The translations under genes and the position numbers were made by a program. Of a stretch of DNA of 64,000 nt, positions 31,173 to 40,270 are shown one piece after another. The DNA lies in assembly GCA_913063125.1 (NCBI GenBank), contig CAJXZM010000007.1:1-64000 (forward strand), given 5' to 3'. The DNA comes from an uncultured Gammaproteobacteria bacterium (lineage in GTDB: Bacteria > Pseudomonadota > Gammaproteobacteria > Pseudomonadales > Ketobacteraceae). Below the pieces are notes generated by a model, which saw nothing but the letters and a program-made list of their open reading frames with translations, searched no databases and was not told the origin of the DNA. How positions within the stretch are numbered: position 1 is the stretch's first letter; every line of letters starts with the position of its first letter.

Positions 31173-33593
31173 ATGAAAACACCTAAAAATGCATTCTCCA
31201 AACTGTTAATGATAGGTCTGGTCGGAGGGCTTATTTCATGCGGAGGAGAACAAGTAGAACCTGATGTCGAAGTTGATACCGATGGGGATGGTATCTTTGA
31301 TCACCAAGAGTCCAATGGATATTATTATTTAGACGGTGAATTTTTTACGCTTGAACGTGTTATGTCAGAGGATCAATGGCTGGAATTTTCTCAAAATGAT
31401 GAAATAGATCCACCGCAAAATAAACGCACTCCGTTTAAGCTAACCTACGACGTAATGAATAATAACAACTTTGTATTCCCCTTAGGCAACGCAGAAGTAT
31501 CCATTAACTTTGACGGACTCTTACCAGAATTATCAACCGCCTTTAAAAAAGAATACGGCGATACACATCCATTTTCTAAGTCTGGCTCAAATGTTCCTGG
31601 TAGCTACAAAAATCTACTACTACGCCTAAATCAAAATTATTCCATTTTAGAACCTATTGCATTTAATGGTGATGTATTACCGTATTATTTCACCAATCCA
31701 GATCTACCGAGTTCAGATCGAGACCCTTACAGCGATTATGATGAAGTTGTCGATAGTTTCATCATGGGCAACGTTACCAAAGTTCACCCATCCATCGCCG
31801 CATTTCCCGTGATAGAAGCCACACTGGAAGGCTATACCTACGTGCCTGATGCAACGATTGAGGATAGCCAAGGGCGAGAAATATCCTCTTCCGTTAGCCA
31901 TTCTGTTGAGAGCTCCACGTCACAAACTGATTCCTGGGAAGCATCTGTTTCCGTTACCGGTACAGTCAGTTTTGTTCCATCTGTCGAGGTCAGTGTATCC
32001 GCAAGTGTTGGAGGAAGTTATACATCAAGCGAAGTTGTTTCCGACAGCAATGAAAACAGCGAAGGTTTTTCATGGGAAAGTGCAACCACCACAAACACGT
32101 TGTGCGCCGCCAACATCACCTTTGATGTTGCTCTACAAAATACCGGTAGTGCACCGGCCGAGGATGTTGAGTTGCTCTATCAAGTTCGCATTGGTAGTAC
32201 AACATTACCGGCTTTTTCTCCGGAGTTTGCCCTAGACCTGCCGGCGAATGGCATTCCTATCGCCAACAATGGCGCGTTAACCTACGACGCCGGGTGTATT
32301 TCTATTAATCAATTGCAATACCTACAACTAGGCGGAGCCATAGAATTAGAAACCATCGTTAACACCGCAAAAATCCCTTATTTAGGAGGGGATGATGAAC
32401 TGATTGAATTTGGCTCAGAATGGTTAACCTATATGTCCATGGCAATGTTACAAAACGCCAAACTTCACTATTCCGTTTTTGACCAAAATGACGCCTTATT
32501 CCGTAATACCTTTTATGTCGACCCAGAAAATCGCCATAAGGTACTTACGTTACGAGATGCCGTTAAATCAACGTTAGACATTCCTTGTGATGACCAGCAA
32601 CACGCCAGCTTCTGTATCAACATGGAAGGAGATATTGTTCAATCTCCCCAAACCTATGTCGGTATTATCAGACACGGAAGTGACAACTCGGATGCCAAGC
32701 TCGATGAACTCTTAGGCAACAATACCAATGTTCTCGACATTAAACTCGAACCTATGTGGGAATATCACATCATTACCACAACCTCTGACACTCCGACTAT
32801 TCGTTCTGTTAACCTCAACATACATAATGCAGAAGTTGAAATTGTTGCTAGAGTCACCGATGAACTGGGTATCGACGTCGTGCAATTTTGTGAAACAGCA
32901 CAACGGTGTTTTGATATGGCTTACAATAGCGCCACACAATTGTATACCCACACACCAGAGGCAGGAAAAGTTCCTACCGGTGATGAATTCCTAATAGCGA
33001 TTAACAGTCGTAATCAAAACGTAACAATCCCCATCCAGTTACCAAGCACATGGAACAGCCAAATTTCTGTTGTCGGTAAATCCAACACGCATTTTGGATC
33101 TTGGGGCAGCTGGGCAATGTGTCCAACCAATACCTACGCTAAAGGCTTTCGCTTAAAGGTTGAAGGGGCATCCTTTGATGATACCGCTCTTAACCGCATA
33201 TCTCTCATCTGCTCTGATAAAGACAACACAAGCTCGCAAACCATCATTTCTGGTGGTGATACCGGCTGGGGTAATTGGGGGAACACGGTTAACTGCAACT
33301 CTGGAGAACACCTACTAACGTTTAACATTCGCTCTGAAGTCTATCAAGGATTAGATGGCGATGACTCTGGAGCTAATGCAATTCGTTTTACCTGTGGCGG
33401 TGGCGGAGCAGAGCTCTCTGTAAACAATGAAGGTCCCGTTGGTAGCTGGGGTGGCTCCCAAAGTGTTAATAACGCTAATTACCGTATTTGTGGCGTAAGG
33501 TCTCAAATTGAAGCCAGCCAAGGTTTCACTGATGATACTGCGCTTAACAACGTAGAATTTAAGTATTGTGATTATTCAGGCATCTTTAATTAA
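31173..33593 (+). CDS. lipoprotein resembling binary-toxin B/protective antigen, with C-terminal VMO-I-like domain
   Basis: 806 residues. A lipoprotein signal ends in lipobox LISC (Cys23). DTDGDGIFDHQESNGY (35-50) matches the calcium-binding loop of anthrax protective antigen (PA) and iota/C2/Vip1 B components. DPYSDYDEV...HPSIAAFPVIEA (184-216) matches PA DPYSDYEKV...HPLVAAYPIV. Residues 237-300 are Ser/Val/Thr-alternating, like the membrane-inserting hairpin. NTGSAPAEDV (323-332) and PIANNGALTYDAG (362-374) follow PA, with Tyr371 at the phi-clamp position. Domain-3-like sequence continues to about 540. Residues 638-806 have three repeats with DDTALN (669, 787) and GSWGSW/GNWGN, the pattern of VMO-I beta-prisms. 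The N-terminal PA14 domain is missing. The start at 31173 has AGGGAA upstream. No enzymatic A component is nearby. The assignment is by recalled sequence, not alignment. Confidence 0.8.
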   Translation: MKTPKNAFSKLLMIGLVGGLISCGGEQVEPDVEVDTDGDGIFDHQESNGYYYLDGEFFTLERVMSEDQWLEFSQNDEIDPPQNKRTPFKLTYDVMNNNNFVFPLGNAEVSINFDGLLPELSTAFKKEYGDTHPFSKSGSNVPGSYKNLLLRLNQNYSILEPIAFNGDVLPYYFTNPDLPSSDRDPYSDYDEVVDSFIMGNVTKVHPSIAAFPVIEATLEGYTYVPDATIEDSQGREISSSVSHSVESSTSQTDSWEASVSVTGTVSFVPSVEVSVSASVGGSYTSSEVVSDSNENSEGFSWESATTTNTLCAANITFDVALQNTGSAPAEDVELLYQVRIGSTTLPAFSPEFALDLPANGIPIANNGALTYDAGCISINQLQYLQLGGAIELETIVNTAKIPYLGGDDELIEFGSEWLTYMSMAMLQNAKLHYSVFDQNDALFRNTFYVDPENRHKVLTLRDAVKSTLDIPCDDQQHASFCINMEGDIVQSPQTYVGIIRHGSDNSDAKLDELLGNNTNVLDIKLEPMWEYHIITTTSDTPTIRSVNLNIHNAEVEIVARVTDELGIDVVQFCETAQRCFDMAYNSATQLYTHTPEAGKVPTGDEFLIAINSRNQNVTIPIQLPSTWNSQISVVGKSNTHFGSWGSWAMCPTNTYAKGFRLKVEGASFDDTALNRISLICSDKDNTSSQTIISGGDTGWGNWGNTVNCNSGEHLLTFNIRSEVYQGLDGDDSGANAIRFTCGGGGAELSVNNEGPVGSWGGSQSVNNANYRICGVRSQIEASQGFTDDTALNNVEFKYCDYSGIFN

Positions 33594-33630
33594 AAACTAA
33601 CTAAACGCGTAATCCCTAAAACAACAACCT

Positions 33631-34353
33631 CTACGCGGTGGTTAAGCCCAGCTTACTGGCCTTAACCACCGCCTGGGTTCTATTATCCACTCCTAGTATC
33701 CGGTAGATTGTCGACATGTGCACACGCACAGTACCATCTGCAATATTTAACTCTCTGGCAATTTCTTTGTTCGATAATCCATTCGCCAAATTCTCCAAAA
33801 TAGTTATCTGACGAGGGGTCAACAATTCTCTAATGCCATCACTCCGCGGTGGTTGCGTTACTCTTATGGGCGTTGGTATGTCATTGATTGATTGACCGCT
33901 TAGCTCTCCCATTGATAACGCTATTTTGGGAATATAGATCCCTCCTGCCAAGACCAAATTTAACGCGCCGATCATCACTTCACTACGTGTGGACTTAGGG
34001 ATATAACCCTGTACACCTTCTGCTAATGCGAGATTAATCAGCTGCTTCTCTTCGTTCGCCGATAGCACTACCACTGGTTGTAACGGATAGTGACCACGAA
34101 TTGTTTTAATAGCTGCATAACCGTCTACATCCGGCAATCCCATATCAAGTAAAACGATATCGAATACTGCCTCGCCATCGAGTATTTGCAGGGCGCTACT
34201 AAAATTCAACGCTACCTGCACAGAGACATGTGGCCTTAACTGTGCGAGCATATGCTTAAATCCATCTACAAACAGCGGATGGTCGTCCACAAGTAGTATG
34301 TGTAGCGGGGCTGTTTCATACGTTATATCAATCAAGATGTATTCCGGATTCAA
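33631..34353 (-). CDS. LuxR-family (NarL/FixJ) response regulator
   Basis: About 240 residues. The receiver has LLVDDHPLF and phosphoacceptor Asp in DIVLLDMGLPDVDG; the conserved Lys is in YIPKST. A LuxR helix-turn-helix begins LTPRQITILENLANGLSNKEIA. There is no in-frame ATG near the front. The start is probably a TTG, at 34353 or at 34335 (six codons later, with CGGAA upstream), so the N-terminus is uncertain. It is divergent from two hybrid kinases about 100 bp away, its likely partners, and converges on the toxin-like lipoprotein gene with 37 bp between stops. Confidence 0.88.
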   Translation of the reverse strand: MNPEYILIDITYETAPLHILLVDDHPLFVDGFKHMLAQLRPHVSVQVALNFSSALQILDGEAVFDIVLLDMGLPDVDGYAAIKTIRGHYPLQPVVVLSANEEKQLINLALAEGVQGYIPKSTRSEVMIGALNLVLAGGIYIPKIALSMGELSGQSINDIPTPIRVTQPPRSDGIRELLTPRQITILENLANGLSNKEIARELNIADGTVRVHMSTIYRILGVDNRTQAVVKASKLGLTTA

Positions 34354-34480
34354 ACATTGACTCTGAGAGAGTAGAACTACCTAAGTTAACATCATCCCCT
34401 GATCGAAGCGAAAACAGTTTTGAGCCACGTTAAACGTTAATACCAAAAAAGTGCAACAAAACATATCATGCCAGACCAAT

Positions 34481-36322
34481 ATGATTAAAAATGATCTTGA
34501 AAAACAAGTAACCCTAGAAAAACTTCAAAAGCTAACAGCCTCACTCTACCTGTCACTTGCCGCACAAGTGGCCATTGCTATCGTCATGGGTACCTATCTT
34601 AGAGATAAAACCAGTGACCTTCATTTCACTATCTTAGCCGTTGCATTTTTTACCCTACTAATAGGCTGCCTTATAGTAGGAGCTCTCTACCATAGAGATC
34701 AAAAAAATCACAAAATCGTCCAAAATTTCGACAATTATATGCACCTGGCAACCTTCTTCTCTTTTGCCCTGGGTGCATTTTGGTCAAGTGTCGCGCTTAG
34801 TCAACTCCACGCCCCTCTGAATCAACAGGTAATCCTAGTTCTGATTCTATTAGGGCAAACCGCTGCATCCGTTCTATCGTTAGCCCCCAATATTCGACTT
34901 TTCTACGCCGGCGTTCCTATCAGTCTGGTACCATTAGGGATTGGCTTTATATGGCTAGACGATCAAATCCATACTCTTATTGGGGTATTGTTATTGCTCT
35001 TTTTTATTTTCATCACCTACGTAGCCCATGCAGTCAATAAACTTGTCACTGAATCTATTCGGCTCCGATTAATTAATGACACACTTCTTATTGATAAATC
35101 TCAGCTTCTTGCCTCCGCCAGCCATGATTTACGTCAACCACTTCACGCCTTAGCGTTGTATATCTCTGCATTAGAACAAAACAAACGTACCGATCAAAAA
35201 ATAATCACAAAAATCAAATACACAATACAGTCATTACAAAGTTTATTTGATGGTTTGTTAGATTTATCAAAATTAGATGCCAACGCAAGCGAACCCAAGA
35301 TACAAAACGTACTCTGGTGCGATCTTAAAAGACAATTACACGATGAATTTATCATTCTTGCCAAACAAAAAGATATCAATATTCATTGGACGGATCAGAA
35401 TGAATGTTTTGCTAGTGATCCATTATTACTAGAACAAATTATTCGCAATCTTGTGGGTAACGCTATTCAATACACTCAAAATGGAAGTGTCACTCTTAGC
35501 TGCACTAAGAACCCTAAGCAGCCCGACAAAGTACACGTTAACATTACAGACACCGGTATTGGTATAGAGACACATAACCAAACAGATATTTTTAATGCCT
35601 ACTGCTCAATTAAAACACCCCATTCTAATACAAGAAACCCCGGCTTAGGACTAGCCATTGCACAAAGGCTCGCTATTGCCATGGACCATGAGTTATCCCT
35701 TTCTTCTCAACATGGACAGGGTAGCTGCTTTTCAATATCCCTTAACAAAGGAACTACAAAAAATATTCAGACAAAAAGCTCAAAGACAAAACTCTATCTT
35801 AGCGAGAACCAACAAGAATTGGCCAGCATTCTTCTTATCGACAACGATATATCCAACACCACACAACAACTACTGCGCTCATGGGGCTGCAACGTATTCT
35901 GTGCAAATACATTAACTCAAGCAGCTGAATACATAACAGAAGAAGGCTTTATTCCAGATGCTGTTATTATTAATACTCCTGTCATTAGCTCCAACTCGAA
36001 TACAATAATTGACGACAATCTAACACCTGAAAATAGCATACCATCAAAAACGAATGCCGTATCAGAATACAAGGCAATATCACTTATCCAGTCACTTATC
36101 CCCTCGCAGCACAGTGACAACACCATACCTATTATGATTTTGGTAGATAGCATCAATAAAAACATTACCACGCCGAATCAATATAGAATACAAAAAGACA
36201 AGCTGAAGCCTGCGATACTTAGGGCATTTGTCATAAATGTTCGAGGTACCCAAGCATCCAATACTGACCCTGTTGAACACACATCACTTACATCGAAAAC
36301 ACCATCTATGCAAAAAGCATAA
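34481..36322 (+). CDS. membrane hybrid histidine kinase with degenerate receiver
   Basis: Roughly 613 residues from the ATG; a GTG at 34451 would add ten and neither has a good ribosome site. Six or seven N-terminal membrane helices (to about 190) form an uncharacterised sensor. The kinase core has phosphoacceptor His in ASHDLRQPLHAL and ATP-binding boxes NLVGNAIQYT, DTGIGIE and GLGLAIAQRL. The C-terminal receiver-like domain starts ILLIDNDIS, but at the phosphoacceptor position it has Asn (DAVIINTPV) instead of Asp, so it probably cannot be phosphorylated. The tail after about residue 500 is low in similarity to anything I know. It is followed 95 bp later by a second kinase of the same architecture. 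Confidence 0.85.
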   Translation: MIKNDLEKQVTLEKLQKLTASLYLSLAAQVAIAIVMGTYLRDKTSDLHFTILAVAFFTLLIGCLIVGALYHRDQKNHKIVQNFDNYMHLATFFSFALGAFWSSVALSQLHAPLNQQVILVLILLGQTAASVLSLAPNIRLFYAGVPISLVPLGIGFIWLDDQIHTLIGVLLLLFFIFITYVAHAVNKLVTESIRLRLINDTLLIDKSQLLASASHDLRQPLHALALYISALEQNKRTDQKIITKIKYTIQSLQSLFDGLLDLSKLDANASEPKIQNVLWCDLKRQLHDEFIILAKQKDINIHWTDQNECFASDPLLLEQIIRNLVGNAIQYTQNGSVTLSCTKNPKQPDKVHVNITDTGIGIETHNQTDIFNAYCSIKTPHSNTRNPGLGLAIAQRLAIAMDHELSLSSQHGQGSCFSISLNKGTTKNIQTKSSKTKLYLSENQQELASILLIDNDISNTTQQLLRSWGCNVFCANTLTQAAEYITEEGFIPDAVIINTPVISSNSNTIIDDNLTPENSIPSKTNAVSEYKAISLIQSLIPSQHSDNTIPIMILVDSINKNITTPNQYRIQKDKLKPAILRAFVINVRGTQASNTDPVEHTSLTSKTPSMQKA

Positions 36323-36417
36323 TACATTTGGCATATGGCGAACCCCTTATAAATCGATGAAAATAGCATCAATAGAACCCGTAAATATGTCGCTTGGGTT
36401 ACAGGAGATTATTCTAC

Positions 36418-38310
36418 GTGAGCAAGCCAAAAATCGATAATACTGTTAACACTAAAGACCAGCATGGTCACCGAAATGATAAAAAAAATGCTCAATCCGT
36501 AGAAATATTCCAAGAACAGATACGTGAGCTTTATTCCAACGTACCGCTAACCACAGGATTAACATTTTCCGGTGCTAGCATCATGACGTTCTTAGTTTGG
36601 AATATGGTAAATCCCGGCGAGCAAACGGCGGTTTTATTATGGCTGAGCACCTTTGCTTTATTAGCATTATCTAGAATGATCAATTTTTTTGTCTATTCAC
36701 GCCATGAACATAAAATTGACATTGAAGGAACACCTCTTAATCCTACCTTCTGGGCTCGAATCGAAGTTGTCCTAACCGCGCTCTATGGTTTTCTATTTGG
36801 AATATTTTTCTTTCTATTTTATGACGCTCAAAACTATGGGTTATTTTATCAAATACAAATGGCTACCTTTCTATTTTGTATGATTTTAGCATCCGCTAGT
36901 TTTTTATCCATTCATTTGCCCAGCTATATTGCATTAACCCTTAGTAGTGGATCCGTAGTCTGCATTCGATTACTTGCGGAAGCCGACTGGTTTCATATCA
37001 CAATGCTTCCCATATTATTCCTTTTTAATATTATCGTTTTTAACTTTGTTAAAGGCATGAATCGACGCTTTAAGGAGTCTATTCAGGCGAGACTTGAAAA
37101 TCTTGATCTTATACAAGCATTAATGGAGAAAAAAGAAATTGCTGAAAAAACCAGTATCGGAAAGTCACGGTTTATTGCCGCGGCAGGCCATAACTTAAGA
37201 CAGCCTTTACACGCCATTTCTCTCTGCGCCAGTAGCCTCGGGCATTTTATTGATAACGAGAAGGGTCATCATTCGTTATCAACAATCAATAAATCCGTTG
37301 CCGCGTTAGAGACCATGTTTAACAACTTATCCTATATTTCTCGATTTGATTCACGGGAAATGCAAAGTGAAATGCTACATTTCCCATTACAAGATGTGCA
37401 TCAACGCATATTTAATACGTTCCAAGCCAGTGCCAAAGAAAAAAACTTGCAATTAACAATTGAAGAAACCAACGAATATACCTACTCCGATCCAGAATTG
37501 TACGAGGTAATACTCAATAACCTTGTCAGCAATGCGATTGGCTATACCGAGTCAGGAGAGATTAATGTCTCAACTCAACGACAAAATGACAGTATCAAAA
37601 TTCTAGTCTCCGATACAGGAATCGGAATACCTCACGATATACAAAACTCTATATTTGACGAAAATTATCCTTTAGAAAATTCGAAACAACATTCCAACGG
37701 CCTTGGCCTTGGCTTGGCCTTAGTACATCGCTTAGTGTCTATATTAGGCTTAGACCTTCAGTTCAATTCCTCTCCAATAGGCACACATTTTTCCCTCTAT
37801 TTACCTATCGGGAAAAAAGCGAGTATATCCCACGCTATAACCCCGAATTCCAGCACGATACAATCAAGTTCTTTGCACAAGTCCGCTATCTATGGACTTT
37901 GTGTCTTAGTTATTGACGATGATCAAGCCATACGGGAAAGCATGACCGCATTATTACAACAATGGGGATGTATTGTTCTCTCTGCACAATCAAGCACCGA
38001 TGCAATACAACTGCTATCCAATTCACCACAGCGCCCTGATGCCATTGTTAGTGACTTTCAGCTACAACACAACCAAACCGGTATCAACGCTATCCACAAT
38101 GTACGTGAATTCTGCCAAATACCATATCTCCCAGCTCTCGTGGTTACGGCAGATAGAAGTGTCGATTTTAAACGCCATGGACTTAGTGAGAAGGACTTTC
38201 TCTTATACAAACCGGCAAAACCCGCAGCAATTCTTGCTTTTTTATCCCATGCAGCAACAGTCGAAAAAGCACTGGTTAACCAGGAAAACATACCGTCGAC
38301 AGAGGTTTAA
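36418..38310 (+). CDS. membrane hybrid histidine kinase with intact receiver
   Basis: About 630 residues. The start is the GTG at 36418, with AGGAG ten bases upstream; a TTG at 36394 also opens the frame. It has seven or so N-terminal membrane helices (about 50-210), then phosphoacceptor His in AAGHNLRQPLHAISL. ATPase boxes are NLVSNAIGYT, DTGIGIPH and GLGLALVHRL. The C-terminal receiver has IDDDQA, phosphoacceptor Asp in AIVSDFQL and the conserved Lys in LYKPAKP. It is paralogous to the preceding kinase and probably works with it and the divergent LuxR regulator as one relay. The signal is unknown. Confidence 0.86.
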   Translation: MSKPKIDNTVNTKDQHGHRNDKKNAQSVEIFQEQIRELYSNVPLTTGLTFSGASIMTFLVWNMVNPGEQTAVLLWLSTFALLALSRMINFFVYSRHEHKIDIEGTPLNPTFWARIEVVLTALYGFLFGIFFFLFYDAQNYGLFYQIQMATFLFCMILASASFLSIHLPSYIALTLSSGSVVCIRLLAEADWFHITMLPILFLFNIIVFNFVKGMNRRFKESIQARLENLDLIQALMEKKEIAEKTSIGKSRFIAAAGHNLRQPLHAISLCASSLGHFIDNEKGHHSLSTINKSVAALETMFNNLSYISRFDSREMQSEMLHFPLQDVHQRIFNTFQASAKEKNLQLTIEETNEYTYSDPELYEVILNNLVSNAIGYTESGEINVSTQRQNDSIKILVSDTGIGIPHDIQNSIFDENYPLENSKQHSNGLGLGLALVHRLVSILGLDLQFNSSPIGTHFSLYLPIGKKASISHAITPNSSTIQSSSLHKSAIYGLCVLVIDDDQAIRESMTALLQQWGCIVLSAQSSTDAIQLLSNSPQRPDAIVSDFQLQHNQTGINAIHNVREFCQIPYLPALVVTADRSVDFKRHGLSEKDFLLYKPAKPAAILAFLSHAATVEKALVNQENIPSTEV

Positions 38311-38346
38311 AGAGGCCGCTAGCCACTACAACGCTAAATTTTAGGC

Positions 38347-38381
38347 AAAAAAAACCGGTAGTCTTGGGGGAGAACTACCGG
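38347..38381 (-). terminator. terminator downstream of the polA-DUF2237-selO operon
   Basis: Minus-strand stem CCGGTAGT/ACTACCGG with an 11-nt loop, followed by eight U (38347-38354). It is placed between convergent selO and the hybrid kinase. A second 8-bp hairpin (38418-38441, GGCTGAAT/ATTCAGCC) lies nearer selO. The rest of the 256-bp gap holds nothing I can name. Confidence 0.7.
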
Positions 38382-38566
38382 CCGGATACTACCCCTTGAG
38401 GAAGGGCAGTGGATTGCGGCTGAATTACTCGCTATTCAGCCTATCTGGGAACGTATACCTTAGCTTCAAAGTATTAGAGGGGCATGTTTGTCATTAGTTC
38501 ATTAAAAAATGCATTAAATTTATAATAACTACACAACGAAGAAATAAATGCCTTACGCCACCCGCT

Positions 38567-40255
38567 TTATGAACTGCAAGACAACATCGAACAACCAGCT
38601 CGATGACGAGCCCACTCCGGTCGCTTTTCCGCTAAGTGACTTTTTCCTTCTTGCTCGGTATAAGGTGTTTTTAGCACCTCCATTAACTCTTCCACACCCG
38701 AAAAGTCACCATTTTCCGCTTTATCAATCGCGGTTTGAGAAAGGTAGTTACGCAATACATATAACGGATTAATTGCATTCATTATTTGTTTACGCTCAAT
38801 ATTAGTCAGCCCTTCGGATTCACAGCGCTTGGCATAGCGCTCCAACCATTGGTGCAACTGTAATGAATACTCTTCCGTTATTTGATCAGGTTGGTAATAG
38901 ATATCCGCTAATATCGATTCATACGACCCAGAAGTCAACCCCCTTGACGACATAACATCAACCTCGGCCAAACATCGATAAAACAATGTCATATCCGTTT
39001 CAACCGATTGCAATAACGTTAATAAATCTTTAATCAAAACAGCATCCGACTGTTTTTCTTCCAAGATTGCCTGCTCTTCAGCTAATGGCTTTAGGCCCAG
39101 CTTTTCCAACTGCATCACTAAATGCCGTGCCTGATAATTTTCAGCAAATTGATTTAACGTTGCTTCTAGAACTTTTCGTCCCTCATCACTATTTTCGTCA
39201 TCAACCAGTGGAAGAATGGTATTTGCAAGCTGCAATAAATTCCAGTGCGCTATCTGAGGTTGATGCTCAAAACGATAACGTCGATTAGAGGCATCCGTAG
39301 TATTCGGCGTCCAGGTAGGATCATAATTTTCTAACCACCCATAAGGGCCATAATCAATCGTTAGCCCTAGAATTGACATATTATCCGTGTTCATCACACC
39401 ATGAACAAACCCAACACGCATCCAATGCAGCACCATCTCCAACGTACGCTCACTAACCTCTTGATACCATTGTAAAATGTTATCTTTTGTCGGTTCAACA
39501 ATACCGGGAAAACTATCCGAAAAATCAGTGGTGATTGTATAATCCACCAGTTTTTTAACCAGATCGATATCACCACGAGACGCTGGTAATTGGAAATTAC
39601 CAAACCGTGTAAAACTGGGTGCAACACGACATACAACAGCTCCCAACTCAGGCTTCGCATTGCCGTCATAAAACATATCTCGTACAACCGTATCCCCCGT
39701 TAACGTTAAACTTAACGCTCGGGTTGTCGGCACACCCAAATAGTGCATCGCCTCACTGCATAAAAACTCACGTACCGAGGAACGCAATACTGCTAATCCG
39801 TCTGCATTTCGGGAATAGGGAGTGATACCTGCACCTTTTAATTGCAAATACCAACGTTCGCCATGCTGATTGATCACTTCCCCCAAATTAATCGCTCGAC
39901 CATCACCCAGTTGCCCAGCCCAATTACCAAATTGATGGCCGCCATAACACATGGAAAATGGTTGCATACTAGGTAACAATTCATTGCCCGAAAACACACG
40001 AACAAACTGCTCTGACTTACCGCTATCATCTGACAAATCAAATAAACTCGCCACGCTGGATGAGTAAGCGACTAAAGAGGGGTTAACAGTTACTGCTGGC
40101 TTCACAAAGGAATAATAAGCACCTTCCACCTGGCGACAGAAATTCTCTGTTTCAGGGTCTCCCGGTAATTCACGAACAAAACGGTTATCAAAACACAAAT
40201 CATTCAAACTGATCGGTTTTTTAGCTGATGTTATTGATGCTGTTGTTTTGTTCAT
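38567..40255 (-). CDS. selO: protein adenylyltransferase SelO (YdiU)
   Basis: Pseudokinase-fold enzyme that transfers AMP to Ser/Thr/Tyr of target proteins and is linked to redox stress in E. coli. 562 residues, longer than the roughly 480 of E. coli. N-terminal core markers are MCYGGHQFGNWAGQLGDGRA and YLQLKGAGITPYSR, followed by GFVHGVMNTDNMSILG and DYGPYGW. It ends in a Cys-Ser-Ser terminus (SMLSCSS), the position that is selenocysteine in eukaryotic homologues and Cys here. It is the third gene of an apparent polA operon, 15 bp after DUF2237. Confidence 0.95.
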   Translation of the reverse strand: MNKTTASITSAKKPISLNDLCFDNRFVRELPGDPETENFCRQVEGAYYSFVKPAVTVNPSLVAYSSSVASLFDLSDDSGKSEQFVRVFSGNELLPSMQPFSMCYGGHQFGNWAGQLGDGRAINLGEVINQHGERWYLQLKGAGITPYSRNADGLAVLRSSVREFLCSEAMHYLGVPTTRALSLTLTGDTVVRDMFYDGNAKPELGAVVCRVAPSFTRFGNFQLPASRGDIDLVKKLVDYTITTDFSDSFPGIVEPTKDNILQWYQEVSERTLEMVLHWMRVGFVHGVMNTDNMSILGLTIDYGPYGWLENYDPTWTPNTTDASNRRYRFEHQPQIAHWNLLQLANTILPLVDDENSDEGRKVLEATLNQFAENYQARHLVMQLEKLGLKPLAEEQAILEEKQSDAVLIKDLLTLLQSVETDMTLFYRCLAEVDVMSSRGLTSGSYESILADIYYQPDQITEEYSLQLHQWLERYAKRCESEGLTNIERKQIMNAINPLYVLRNYLSQTAIDKAENGDFSGVEELMEVLKTPYTEQEGKSHLAEKRPEWARHRAGCSMLSCSS

Positions 40256-40270
40256 AAATTCGTATCCCTA

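Noticed and set aside
31173-38310. A partner enzymatic (A) component for the PA-like protein
   Set aside because: No ADP-ribosyltransferase or metalloprotease gene is seen nearby; the partners there are signalling proteins.
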